A DNA stretch of 64,000 nt from CAKUFA01 sp963627465. Its GTDB lineage: Bacteria; Bacillota; Clostridia; Christensenellales; Aristaeellaceae. The notes below the pieces were generated by a model, which was not told the DNA's origin, ran no database searches, and saw only the letters and a list, made by a program, of their open reading frames with translations. A program made the position numbers and the translations under genes. Location of the stretch: NCBI GenBank assembly GCA_963627465.1, contig CAVGBO010000014.1:1-64000 (forward strand). The letters run 5' to 3'. Shown here piece after piece: positions 41,966 to 50,648 of this stretch. How positions within the stretch are numbered: position 1 is the stretch's first letter; every line of letters begins with the position of its first letter.

Positions 41966-43243
41966 ATGCTCACGATTTTGAAAGGCAACATTCTTTCCGC
42001 CCCGGAAATGGGCAAGATCGAAGCCATTCCCCATGGCTATTTGGTGGCAGAGGACGGGATCATTGTGGGGATTTACCCGGTACTGCCTGACAAGTATGCA
42101 TCCGCCCCTGTGGAAGATTACGGGGACGACCTGATTCTTCAATCCTTTGCCGACCTGCACCTGCATGCGCCCCAGTATCCCATGCTGGGCATGGGCATGG
42201 ATCTGCCCCTGCTGGACTGGCTGACTACCTACACCTATCCCAATGAAAGCCGTTTTCAGGACACGGACTACGCCCGGTATGTGTATCATCGTCTGGCGCA
42301 GGAGCTGGTATCCTATGGTACCACCCGGGTGTGCATGTTTTCTTCCTTCCACACCGATGCCACCCTGATTCTGATGGATGAATTGGAAAAGGCCGGCGTA
42401 ACAGGCTACGTGGGCAAGGTGGGGATGGATCGAAACGGCATCCCCGGCATGATGGAAAGCAGCACGGCAGAAGCCATCAGCGAAACGGATCGCTGGCTGG
42501 CAGCGTGCCATTTTGAGCACATCAAGCCCATTTTAACCCCCCGCTTTACCCCTTCCTGCACCAACGAGCTGATGGCGCATTTGGGCAAGCTGGCGAAGGA
42601 GCTTCACCTGCCGGTGCAGTCCCACCTATCGGAAAACCGGGCAGAGATTGCCTGGGTGCGGGAATTGCACCCAGACTGTGAACAGTACTGGCAGACCTAT
42701 GCCAAGTACGACCTGTGGAACGACCGCACCATCATGGCGCACTGCGTATGGTCGGATGAGCAGGAACGGCAGGCCATTCGGGATGCCGGAGTCACGGTGA
42801 TCCACTGCCCGGATTCCAACCAGAATGTTTCCTCCGGCTTTGCCCCCGTTCGGCAGATGCTGACGGAAGGCACCAAGGTTGCCCTGGGCAGCGACATTGC
42901 CGGTGGTGACCACCTGTGCATGTTTGATGTGATCACTGCTGCCATCCGTGCCTCCAAGGCCAAGGGCATGATTGACGACTGGAAGACCCCCTTCCTGACG
43001 GTGAAGGAGGGCTGGTACCTGGGCACTTCCGCCGGTGCAGCCTTCTTCGGTGAACAGCCGGGCTTTGCCAAGGGAAATTCCTTGCACGCCATCGTTATCC
43101 GTGATGACACCCTGCTGAATCCCCGCACCATGTCCCTGGAAGACCGGCTGGAACGTGCTGTGTACCGCCGTCAAAAGGACGCCCTGCAGGCCGTGTGGTC
43201 CGCCGGGCGGAAAATCCTTGACCACACGGGTTGCAAAGCCTGA
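41966..43243 (+). CDS. guaD: Guanine deaminase
   Basis: Converts guanine to xanthine and ammonia. 425 residues of the amidohydrolase fold. Metal ligands: HxH in FADLHLHAPQ, His in VQSHLSE, His in MAHCVW, Asp in LGSDIAGG. Guanine-deaminase features include SHLSENRAEI and CPDSNQNVSSG. ATG 41966 follows GAGGTGA; GTG 41957 adds three residues. It is probably transcribed with pcp and the transglutaminase-like gene. Confidence 0.9.
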   Translation: MLTILKGNILSAPEMGKIEAIPHGYLVAEDGIIVGIYPVLPDKYASAPVEDYGDDLILQSFADLHLHAPQYPMLGMGMDLPLLDWLTTYTYPNESRFQDTDYARYVYHRLAQELVSYGTTRVCMFSSFHTDATLILMDELEKAGVTGYVGKVGMDRNGIPGMMESSTAEAISETDRWLAACHFEHIKPILTPRFTPSCTNELMAHLGKLAKELHLPVQSHLSENRAEIAWVRELHPDCEQYWQTYAKYDLWNDRTIMAHCVWSDEQERQAIRDAGVTVIHCPDSNQNVSSGFAPVRQMLTEGTKVALGSDIAGGDHLCMFDVITAAIRASKAKGMIDDWKTPFLTVKEGWYLGTSAGAAFFGEQPGFAKGNSLHAIVIRDDTLLNPRTMSLEDRLERAVYRRQKDALQAVWSAGRKILDHTGCKA

Positions 43244-43295
43244 TCCCCTATTCCTTTCTGCATCAGCAGAAGCGACACAACAAGGAGATGATCAA

Positions 43296-43544
43296 ATGAC
43301 GAAGACGACAGAAAAGATTTCCCACTGGAACACGAACAAGGTACTTTCCCTGATCGGTGGGGCACTGGTGCTTTTAGGCATTGTGCTGCTGACCGTGAAG
43401 GCAATGTCTGCAGAATATGTGGATGCAAGCGGCATGCTCCATGAGCATTTCTTCCTGCTGCCCTGCGGTTTTTTGAGCATCTTTGGCGGACTGCTGTCCT
43501 TCCTGGCAGTAGGCGTGCGGAAGCTGATTCGCAAGCATCGGTGA
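43296..43544 (+). CDS. DUF3955 small membrane protein
   Basis: 82 residues with two membrane helices (about 17-34 and 55-73). The loop VDASGMLHEHFFLLPCGFL matches the DUF3955 pattern, function unknown. ATG 43296 follows AAGGAGATG. It lies after guaD by 52 bases; no terminator is seen between them. Confidence 0.72.
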   Translation: MTKTTEKISHWNTNKVLSLIGGALVLLGIVLLTVKAMSAEYVDASGMLHEHFFLLPCGFLSIFGGLLSFLAVGVRKLIRKHR

Positions 43545-43545
43545 T

Positions 43546-44181
43546 TCATTCAACCCTGCGGTGAAAGCTCCAATTCTCGATTTGCTGACCGTTTCGCTCC
43601 AGCGTGCGATCAGCAAATCGGACAAATCCGTTCTTTTCATAGAACCTGCAATTCACCGCTGTGTTGGTAATCAGGTCAAGCTCCCTGCCGCCCTGCTGCC
43701 GAATATAGGGCAGCAGACAGTCCTTCAGCATACCGGCGCCCAGACCGCTTCCCTTCATGCCCGGGGCAACAACCAGCATTTCCAGATACCAGGCTTCCGG
43801 ATGGTTTTGGGTGCAGTCCTGCTGGGCTTCCTCGGAAACAGCAAAGAAGTCCAGAATTTTCCCCATACCCACCGGAAACACCAAACGAACGCCGCCGGCC
43901 TTGATGTAGTCCCACAGGCTGACAGGTTTCCCTTCCGGGTTTTGCAGCAGTGCCGCCGAAACCATGCAGCCATCCTGCACGCCGATAAAGCACTTGTGAT
44001 GCGCCATGTTGGCTCGAATGTGAATAGCATGCAGCTTTTCCATGTAGGCCGCATATGCTTCCGGGCTTTTCAGCGCAGGCAAAAAGGCAAAGTCGAAAAA
44101 GGGATAGTGACCGAAGGATGCTGCGGCCAGCTTAGCGATTGCCGGGATTTCTGCTTTCGTTACTTCTCTGTAGGTGATCAT
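43546..44181 (-). CDS. GNAT-family N-acetyltransferase
   Basis: 211 residues. The GNAT acetyl-CoA motif is in MLVVAPGMKGSGLGAGML, followed by LDLITNTAVNCRFYEKNGF (typical C-terminal strand/helix). Substrate unknown. ATG 44181 follows AAAGGA. Its stop lies one base after the stop of the DUF3955 gene, and no clear promoter is seen upstream in 44182-44340. Confidence 0.82.
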   Translation of the reverse strand: MITYREVTKAEIPAIAKLAAASFGHYPFFDFAFLPALKSPEAYAAYMEKLHAIHIRANMAHHKCFIGVQDGCMVSAALLQNPEGKPVSLWDYIKAGGVRLVFPVGMGKILDFFAVSEEAQQDCTQNHPEAWYLEMLVVAPGMKGSGLGAGMLKDCLLPYIRQQGGRELDLITNTAVNCRFYEKNGFVRFADRTLERNGQQIENWSFHRRVE

Positions 44182-44345
44182 GTTTCGGTTCCTTTCATGG
44201 TGTGATTTCTTCGAAACCCTTTGCACCGTTCCTCTGCGGCAGGATTGTGGGCATCAGCCTGTTGACCCTGCCGTTTTGTATACCGCCAACGTTCAAAGGG
44301 ACGAGGTTGATTTCCGCCTGTCCCCACGCTTTTTATGAACAGGTG

Positions 44346-44377
44346 TTTACTAACGGACGGACGTATCATATAATACG
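44346..44377 (+). promoter_or_regulatory. Promoter and palindrome of the TetR-type regulator gene
   Basis: TTTACT (44346-44351), 17-base spacer, TATAAT (44369-44374). A palindrome CGTAT-N6-ATACG (44362-44377) covers the -10 and could be the autoregulatory operator. The rest of 44182-44465 shows nothing further that I can name. Confidence 0.45.
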
Positions 44378-44465
44378 CAAGAGAAACTTCCAATGGGCAG
44401 TTTCCCGGATTCCGTTTCATACTGAACAGTTGCTCGAAAGGTGTTCATGGAAAGGATGGTCGTAC

Positions 44466-45026
44466 ATGGAAGACCGGCGGATTCAGAAATCGAAAGAGGC
44501 CATTCAGAAAAGCTTTCTGTCACTCTTGCAGGAAAAGAGCCTGAAGAAAATCACCGTGGCTGAAATCTGCCGCATGGCCAACATCGGCCGGGGAACCTTC
44601 TATCTGCACTACATGGATGTGTATGACCTTTATGAGCAAATTGAAGGCGAACTCTATGCCGGGCTGCTCCGGCTGTATGCTTCAGCCTTTCCCACCACCC
44701 GTCAGGAAAACAGCAAGCTTTTGTCCGATGGATTAACCCTGTACATGGAGGAGCACAAGGCGTTGTTCCTGCTCCTCGTCCGGGCAGACAACGACCATGC
44801 CCTGCAGAGGCTGAAGTCCCTGTTTAATGAGCAAGTATGGCAGGAAAGCCGCAAAGTGAACCCGGACGGCAATCCGGCCTATGACACCATGGAAGCCATT
44901 TTCGTTGTTGCCGGTGTGGTAGGGGTGCTGGAACAGTGGCTTACCGACGGCATGCAGATTCCTCGTGCCGAAGTTGCAGGCATGCTGAATCGCATCCTGT
45001 GCAAAATCAACGGACCTTATTCGTAA
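44466..45026 (+). CDS. TetR/AcrR-family regulator
   Basis: 186 residues. The N-terminal helix-turn-helix (about 8-55) reads KITVAEICRMANIGRGTFYLHY. The all-helical ligand domain (about 80-180) is of the DhaS/TetR_C_7 kind. Targets unknown; divergent neighbours are the GNAT gene and, downstream, the aminotransferase. ATG 44466 follows AAAGGA. Confidence 0.88.
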   Translation: MEDRRIQKSKEAIQKSFLSLLQEKSLKKITVAEICRMANIGRGTFYLHYMDVYDLYEQIEGELYAGLLRLYASAFPTTRQENSKLLSDGLTLYMEEHKALFLLLVRADNDHALQRLKSLFNEQVWQESRKVNPDGNPAYDTMEAIFVVAGVVGVLEQWLTDGMQIPRAEVAGMLNRILCKINGPYS

Positions 45027-45089
45027 TTTTTCTTGAACAGCAAAATGAATTTTTCTTGTTTCAGAATTGCATTTTCGTTCAAATAGTCC

Positions 45090-45117
45090 TTGCTTTCTGT
45101 GGGATTTTCGCTATAAT
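45090..45117 (+). promoter_or_regulatory. Promoter of the aminotransferase / Re-citrate synthase pair
   Basis: TTGCTT (45090-45095), 16-base spacer, TATAAT (45112-45117). The start near 45124 gives a leader of about 105 bases. Confidence 0.6.
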
Positions 45118-45123
45118 AGAACC

Positions 45124-45229
45124 ATCACCTTGCTTTTTAACAAAGTGGCCGCAATGAGGCGTCCGAATCGGCAGTCCTCCTTGCCCCTTGAGTCAGGGTG
45201 AAGATCATGTCTTCAGGAGGCTAGGACCC
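45124..45229 (+). promoter_or_regulatory. Structured leader that can hide the aminotransferase ribosome binding site
   Basis: CCTCC (45176-45180) is complementary to GGAGG (45216-45220), the ribosome binding site. Between them lie two hairpins: CCCT/AGGG (45185-45188, 45195-45198) and GAAGA/TCTTC (45200-45204, 45210-45214). Together they form a three-way junction that would block translation. A further possible hairpin, GCCG/CGGC, lies upstream (about 45148-45172). I do not recognise a known riboswitch class. Confidence 0.45.
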
Positions 45230-46429
45230 ATGGCATTGACCATTTCTCACCGTGTACAGAATATTGCTCCTTCCCTGACGCTGCAAATTGACGCCCGAGC
45301 CAAGGAAATGAAGGCATCCGGGCTGGATGTGATCGGCTTCGGTGCAGGCGAGCCCGACTTCCCCACACCGAAATATATCTGTGATGCAGCCCGGGAAGCC
45401 CTTGACTTGGGGTTGACCCGTTATACCCCTGCCGCCGGCACCAAGGAGCTGCGGAAAGCCATCTGTGAAAAGCTCCGCAAGGACAATGACATGACCTACA
45501 CCTATGGGGATATCTTGGTATCCAACGGTGCCAAGCACAGCCTGTATACCATTTTTCAGGCCATTCTGGATCCCGGCGACGAGGTGCTGATTCCCACGCC
45601 CTGCTGGGTCAGCTATCCTGAAATGGTGCGCATGGCCGGTGGCGTGCCCGTGTTCATCCCGGCAGACGAAAGCACGGACTTCATCCCCACCAACAAGGCC
45701 ATTGCCAGTCGGGTTACCCGGCGCACCAAGGCCATTATCATTACCAGCCCATCCAACCCCAACGGCAGCGTATGGAGCCGGGAACAGCTGCAATTCGTGG
45801 CAGACCTGGCGGTCAGCCATCCCTTCTATGTGGTCAGCGATGAAATTTATGAAAAGCTGATTTATGACGGACGAGAACATCTCTCCATTGCCCAGCTGGG
45901 GGAACAGATCAAGGCGCAGACCTTCCTGGTCAACGGCGTCAGCAAGGCCTATGCCATGACCGGCTGGCGCATCGGCTATGTGGCGGGTCCTCGGCATGAG
46001 ATTACCGCCATGGCCAATTTCCAGTCCCAGGCCACCAGCAACGCCAACTCCATTGCCCAGTATGCAGCCATGAAGGCTCTGCAGGGGGATCAAAGCTGCG
46101 TCACGGAAATGGTGGCAGAGTTTGAGCGGCGGCGCAATGCCATGGTGGAGAAGATCAATGAAATCCCCGGTGTCTCCTGCCGGAAGCCTGCCGGTGCCTT
46201 CTACATCATGATGAACATCAAGCCGCTGCTGGGCAAGCACTTCGGCGGCCGGGTGCTGGAGTCCTCCATGGACTTTGCCGAACTGCTGCTGGCAGAAAAG
46301 CAAGTGGCTGTTGTACCCGGCATCGCCTTTGAAGCAGAAGGCTTCTGCCGCCTGAGCTACGCCATCTCCATGGAGAGCTGTATGGAGGGCGTGAAGCGCA
46401 TCGGCGAGTTTGTGGATCTATTAACCTAA
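45230..46429 (+). CDS. Pyridoxal-phosphate aminotransferase, aspartate aminotransferase I-beta type
   Basis: Transfers amino groups between aspartate (or other amino acids) and 2-oxoglutarate. 399 residues. Fold-type-I motifs: GFGAGEPDFPTP, YTPAAGTKELRKA, the Asn-Pro of SPSNPNGSV, DEIYEKL, and the PLP Lys in VNGVSKAYAMTGWRIGY. ATG 45230 is nine bases after AGGAGG; a longer reading to 45188 lies within the structured leader and is rejected. It is followed after 26 bases by a Re-citrate synthase-like gene, so it may feed aspartate or glutamate synthesis. Confidence 0.9.
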   Translation: MALTISHRVQNIAPSLTLQIDARAKEMKASGLDVIGFGAGEPDFPTPKYICDAAREALDLGLTRYTPAAGTKELRKAICEKLRKDNDMTYTYGDILVSNGAKHSLYTIFQAILDPGDEVLIPTPCWVSYPEMVRMAGGVPVFIPADESTDFIPTNKAIASRVTRRTKAIIITSPSNPNGSVWSREQLQFVADLAVSHPFYVVSDEIYEKLIYDGREHLSIAQLGEQIKAQTFLVNGVSKAYAMTGWRIGYVAGPRHEITAMANFQSQATSNANSIAQYAAMKALQGDQSCVTEMVAEFERRRNAMVEKINEIPGVSCRKPAGAFYIMMNIKPLLGKHFGGRVLESSMDFAELLLAEKQVAVVPGIAFEAEGFCRLSYAISMESCMEGVKRIGEFVDLLT

Positions 46430-46455
46430 TGATTGAATAGCGGAGGACATGTACC

Positions 46456-47850
46456 ATGCTGGAGTTTGATACGAAATCCAATCTGATCATGCAGGCCAAG
46501 TACAAGTATGACCTGCAGGACGTTGCGGAACCGAACCTGTATCGGGAGATTTATGATTATTCCCACATCCCAAAAATCGCCTTCAACATGCGCCACGTCC
46601 CCGAAGATATGCCGGATGAAATTTGGCTGACTGACACCACCTTCCGGGATGGTCAGCAATCCGTCAGCCCCTTTACCCCGGATCAGATTGTGCACCTGTT
46701 TAAGCTGATGAACCGGTTGGGTGGCCCGAAAGGCATCATTCGGCAAAGCGAATTTTTCCTCTACACGGAAAAGGACAAGGAAGCCCTGCGCCGGTGTCAG
46801 GAGCTGGGGTTGACCTTCCCGGAAATCACCACCTGGATCCGCGCCAATGAAAAGGATTTTCAGCTGGTGAAGGATGCAGGGGTTGCGGAAACCGGCATTC
46901 TGGTTTCCTGCAGCGACTATCACATCTTCCACAAGATGCACCTGACCCGCCGTCAGGCCATGGATAAGTATCTTGGCATTGTGAAGGAAGCCCTGAACCA
47001 GGGCATTCGCCCCCGCTGCCACTTCGAGGACATTACCCGAGCGGATTTCTACGGCTTTGTGGTTCCCTTTGCCGAGGAACTGATGGACTTGAGCCACGAA
47101 AGCGGCATTCCCATTAAGATCCGTGCCTGCGACACCATGGGCTTCGGTGTCACCTACTACGGTGCCGCCCTGCCCCGCAGCGTTCCCGGCATTATCTACG
47201 GTCTCCGTCACTATGCGGAGGTGCCTTCCGCCCAGCTGGAATGGCATGGCCACAACGACTTCTACAAGGTAGTCAGCAACGCAGGCGCTGCCTGGATGTA
47301 TGGCTGTTCCAGTGTCAACTGTTCCCTGCTGGGCATTGGCGAGCGCACAGGCAACTGCCCCTTGGAAGCCATGGCCATTGAGTATCAGGCTCTCCGTGGT
47401 ACGGATGACGGCATGGATCTGACTGCCGTCACCGAAATTGCGGACTATATGGAGCGGGAAATCGGCATCGAAATCAGCCCCCGTCAGCCCTTTGTCGGCC
47501 GCCACTTCAACGTGACCCGGGCAGGCATCCATGCCGACGGCATGCTGAAGGATGAGGAGATCTACAATATCTTCGATACCGCCGCCCTGCTGAATCGTCC
47601 TGCCACGGTGGCCGTGGACTCCCATTCCGGGCTGGCCGGTGTTGCCCACTGGATCAACAGCTATTTCCGCCTGAAGGGGGACAATGTGCTGGCCAAGGAT
47701 GATCCGCTGGTGCTGGACGTACGTGCCAAGGTGGATCAGCTGTACGCCGAAGGCCGGAACACTGTCATGGGCGATGAGGAATTGGAAATCATGGTTCGCA
47801 ACAGTGATGTGGAGCGGTACGAGCATCTGCTGTTCCACAAGAGCAAATAA
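46456..47850 (+). CDS. Homocitrate/isopropylmalate synthase family, probable Re-citrate synthase
   Basis: 464 residues of the DRE-TIM metallolyase family. TDTTFRDGQQSV (metal-binding Asp and catalytic Arg), FEDITRADFYG, and the metal HxH in WHGHND are clear. The long RQSEFFLYTEKDKEAL and WIRANEKDF segments match what I recall of the Re-citrate synthase group (Clostridium kluyveri type), which makes citrate from oxaloacetate and acetyl-CoA. There is no LeuA-type C-terminal leucine-binding domain. Family assignment is firm; the Re-citrate reaction is inferred. ATG 46456 follows GGAGG. Confidence 0.8.
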   Translation: MLEFDTKSNLIMQAKYKYDLQDVAEPNLYREIYDYSHIPKIAFNMRHVPEDMPDEIWLTDTTFRDGQQSVSPFTPDQIVHLFKLMNRLGGPKGIIRQSEFFLYTEKDKEALRRCQELGLTFPEITTWIRANEKDFQLVKDAGVAETGILVSCSDYHIFHKMHLTRRQAMDKYLGIVKEALNQGIRPRCHFEDITRADFYGFVVPFAEELMDLSHESGIPIKIRACDTMGFGVTYYGAALPRSVPGIIYGLRHYAEVPSAQLEWHGHNDFYKVVSNAGAAWMYGCSSVNCSLLGIGERTGNCPLEAMAIEYQALRGTDDGMDLTAVTEIADYMEREIGIEISPRQPFVGRHFNVTRAGIHADGMLKDEEIYNIFDTAALLNRPATVAVDSHSGLAGVAHWINSYFRLKGDNVLAKDDPLVLDVRAKVDQLYAEGRNTVMGDEELEIMVRNSDVERYEHLLFHKSK

Positions 47851-47863
47851 GCGCAGAGCAAGC

Positions 47864-47914
47864 AACAAGGCTGTCTCCGATGATGTTATGAATCATCAGA
47901 GACAGCCTTGTTTT
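47864..47914 (+). terminator. Terminator after the Re-citrate synthase-like gene
   Basis: Long stem AACAAGGCTGTCTC (47864-47877) / GAGACAGCCTTGTT (47899-47912), with an inner GATGAT/ATCATC stem, then TTTT. It also touches the end of the converging ABC-F gene. Confidence 0.85.
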
Positions 47915-49817
47915 ATTCTCCCTCCAGCACTTCCCACTGCCGGTAGAGTTCATCAATTTCGTCTTTCTTCTGCTGATACGCCTTGGCCAGTGCCGCAGCC
48001 TTTTCCGCATCCTGATACGTATCCGGCTGGGAAAGCTGATGCTCCATGGTCTCCGCTTCTTCTTCTGCCTTGGCAATGGCCTCTTCCGCCTGCTTCAGTG
48101 CTGCCTTCTTTTCACGGAGGCGTTTTTCTTCCTCACGGGAGCGGCGTTTCTCCTTGTCCATAGCCGTTTTGGTAACCTGGGGTGCATCCCCGTCAGGCTC
48201 CTGCAGACGGGTAATTTTCTCATAGTAGTCATCATAGTTGCCCAGGTACTCCCGTATGCCCCCGTTTTCCAGCACACACACCTTGTTGGCAAAGCGGTTA
48301 ATAAAGTACCGGTCATGGCTAATGGCAAGGATTGTTCCCGGGAAGCCTTCCAGTGCATCTTCCAGCACTTCACGGCTGTCCATGTCCAGGTGGTTGGTAG
48401 GCTCGTCCAGCAGCAGCAGATTGTCCTTGCGGAGCATGAGCTTCGTCAGGGCAACCCGACCTTTTTCCCCGCCGGAAAGGGTGGAGATGGGCATCAGGAC
48501 ATCGTCCCCGGTGAAGAGGAACATGCCCAGTGCCCCACGCACCTCGGTCTGATCCAGGCGGCGGAAATCATCCCACACCTCGTCCAGCACGGTTTTGTTC
48601 TCGTGCAGGTGCGCCTGATGCTGGTCGTAGTAGCCAATGTCTACCCCCGCCCCCAGGCGAATGGTGCCACCGTCCGGCTTTTCCTCCCCGATGAGGCACT
48701 TGAACAAGGTGGATTTGCCCACACCGTTGTCTCCGATGAGGGCAACCCGATCTCCAGCCCGCAGGTGCATCTTCACATGATCAAACAGGACACGCTGATC
48801 AAAGCCCTTCTTCAGCTCATCCACCATCAGCACATCTTCGCCGGTGCGCCTGCGGCAATCAAAGCGGAAGTGAATGGCACTTTCATCCTGTGGCTTTTCC
48901 AGCCGATCCATTTTTTCCAGCCGCTTTTCCCGACTTTCCGCCGCACGGATGGACTTCTCCCGGTTAAACCGGCGATAACGGGCAATGATGGCCTGCTGAC
49001 GAGCAATCTCCTTCTGCTGCATTTCATAGGCCTTCATGCGGATTTCGAACCGCTGGGCACGCTGCGCCATATAGGCCGTGTAGTTGCCATCATAGCATTC
49101 CGTAGTGCCCAGCAGAAGCTCACACATGCGGTCGCACACATGATCCATAAAGTACCGGTCATGGCTGACCAGCAGCACCGCTCCCCGATAGGTGCGGAGA
49201 TAATCCTCCAACCAGGCAATGGACTTCAAATCCAGATGGTTGGTAGGCTCGTCCAGCAGCAGCAGATCCGGCTCTGTCAGCAGCATCCGTGCCAGGCAAA
49301 GCCGGGTACGTTCCCCGCCGGAAAGCAGCTTGGCAGGCTGACTCTGCTGCTCCTTGCGGAAGCCTAATCCGGCCAGCACCCCCTGCACGGTGGAACGCCA
49401 GCCGAAACCGTTGCTCTTCTCAAAGGTTCGGGTCAGCTGATCATACCGGCTGCCCAGGCGGTGGAGAAGTGCCTCATCCTCCACTGCCTCTGCCATTTGA
49501 CATTCCAGCGAGCGGAGTTCCTCCTCCATGCGCATCACCGGCTCAAAGACGCTTTCCATTTCCTCCAGCACGGTTTTGCTTTCGTCCACCATACCTTGCT
49601 GTGCCAAGTAGCCCAGCCGGATGCCCTTCTGCATGGTAATAGTGCCGTCATCCGCCGTTTCCAGCCCGGCGATGATCTTCATCAGCGTTGACTTGCCGCA
49701 GCCGTTGACACCCACCAAGCCCATACGCTGACCATCCTGCAGCACAAGGGATGCATCCCGAAGCACCTCGTTGGTGCCAAAGCTTTTCTTAACGCCCTGA
49801 AGGGACAGCAAAATCAT
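47913..49817 (-). CDS. ABC-F family ATPase (translation factor type)
   Basis: 634 residues, two ABC domains and no membrane part. Walker A GVNGCGKST and GDNGVGKST; signatures LSGGERTRLCLARM and LSGGEKGRVALTKL; Walker B LLLLDEPTNHLD twice. Between the domains is the ABC-F linker (about 240-300). The C-terminal coiled coil (about 540-634, rich in Glu/Lys/Ala) is like YdiF/Uup. Members act on the ribosome; some give antibiotic protection, which cannot be told here. ATG 49817 follows GAGGTGA. Confidence 0.93.
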   Translation of the reverse strand: MILLSLQGVKKSFGTNEVLRDASLVLQDGQRMGLVGVNGCGKSTLMKIIAGLETADDGTITMQKGIRLGYLAQQGMVDESKTVLEEMESVFEPVMRMEEELRSLECQMAEAVEDEALLHRLGSRYDQLTRTFEKSNGFGWRSTVQGVLAGLGFRKEQQSQPAKLLSGGERTRLCLARMLLTEPDLLLLDEPTNHLDLKSIAWLEDYLRTYRGAVLLVSHDRYFMDHVCDRMCELLLGTTECYDGNYTAYMAQRAQRFEIRMKAYEMQQKEIARQQAIIARYRRFNREKSIRAAESREKRLEKMDRLEKPQDESAIHFRFDCRRRTGEDVLMVDELKKGFDQRVLFDHVKMHLRAGDRVALIGDNGVGKSTLFKCLIGEEKPDGGTIRLGAGVDIGYYDQHQAHLHENKTVLDEVWDDFRRLDQTEVRGALGMFLFTGDDVLMPISTLSGGEKGRVALTKLMLRKDNLLLLDEPTNHLDMDSREVLEDALEGFPGTILAISHDRYFINRFANKVCVLENGGIREYLGNYDDYYEKITRLQEPDGDAPQVTKTAMDKEKRRSREEEKRLREKKAALKQAEEAIAKAEEEAETMEHQLSQPDTYQDAEKAAALAKAYQQKKDEIDELYRQWEVLEGE

Positions 49818-49844
49818 ACGTTCACCTCATTCATGGGGGAAGGA

Positions 49845-50648
49845 TTAAAAAAAGTAAGGCAGCACTTCCATGGTAAGCAGAAGCCCTGCCAATGCCCATT
49901 CTGCCCGGGTCAATCGTCCGTCCTTCTTTGTTGCGTTGTGCAGCAGACAGCCTGCTGACAACAGCAATGCTATGGCGCAGAGGATGACCCACGGCCATAA
50001 CATCTGCACAGCGGCATAGCTCCACGCAACCGCCGCCCCGTTATAGGCGGCATGGAACAGGATACATAGAGGCAGACTGCCGATTCCTGCATAGAGCAAT
50101 CCCAGCAGGAGGCCGCAGCCCAAATGTGCCGGCAGTCCGGCAGGAGAGCCGTGCATCAGGGCAAAGCTTGCCGTGCTCAGCAGCAGTGCGGTCACAGGGG
50201 AATGCTCCTCCTGAAGCGTGCCCTGCAGAAGCCCCCGAAAGAAGGCTTCCTCAGCCAAGGCAGGGATCAGCACCAGTGCCAGCACAGCCAGCATCCATTC
50301 AACAGCAGTGCCAGGCATGGGCATAACACCGGAGGATGAAAATCCCGTCCACCCCGTCCATGCTTCGGTCAGGGCAGAAAGCAGGTACTGGGTCATAACC
50401 CCGGCTGCCAGTGCAGCAGGAACATGATACCATCGTGGCTTATGGGAAACCTGCTTACGCCGTGTAACCACCGCCATGCCGGGCAGAAGATAAACGAGCA
50501 ATTCACGCAGGATCACACGTACATAAACGGCCGTGCTGCCCCTTGCATCCGGGGTCAACCCATTTAATATCCAAGCAACCGGATACCGAAGAAGAAAAAC
50601 CAGCATTGCAGCCAGCAGGGCTTTTTCGCCCTTTGTTCGGGTGCTCAC
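49845..50648 (-). CDS. CPBP-family intramembrane glutamic endopeptidase
   Basis: 267 residues with about eight membrane helices. The catalytic motif EEAFFRGLLQG and the later FALMHG and HAAYNGAAVA match the CPBP (Abi/Rce1) family. Substrate unknown; members process lipoproteins, bacteriocins or regulators. GTG 50648 follows GGGAGG and overlaps the stop of the WalJ-like gene (GTGA), so the two are coupled. Confidence 0.9.
   Translation of the reverse strand: MSTRTKGEKALLAAMLVFLLRYPVAWILNGLTPDARGSTAVYVRVILRELLVYLLPGMAVVTRRKQVSHKPRWYHVPAALAAGVMTQYLLSALTEAWTGWTGFSSSGVMPMPGTAVEWMLAVLALVLIPALAEEAFFRGLLQGTLQEEHSPVTALLLSTASFALMHGSPAGLPAHLGCGLLLGLLYAGIGSLPLCILFHAAYNGAAVAWSYAAVQMLWPWVILCAIALLLSAGCLLHNATKKDGRLTRAEWALAGLLLTMEVLPYFF

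Noticed and set aside
43245..45229. Integrated element or island around the GNAT and TetR genes
   Set aside because: No repeats, integrase, tRNA or base-composition shift that I can see; the genes look native.
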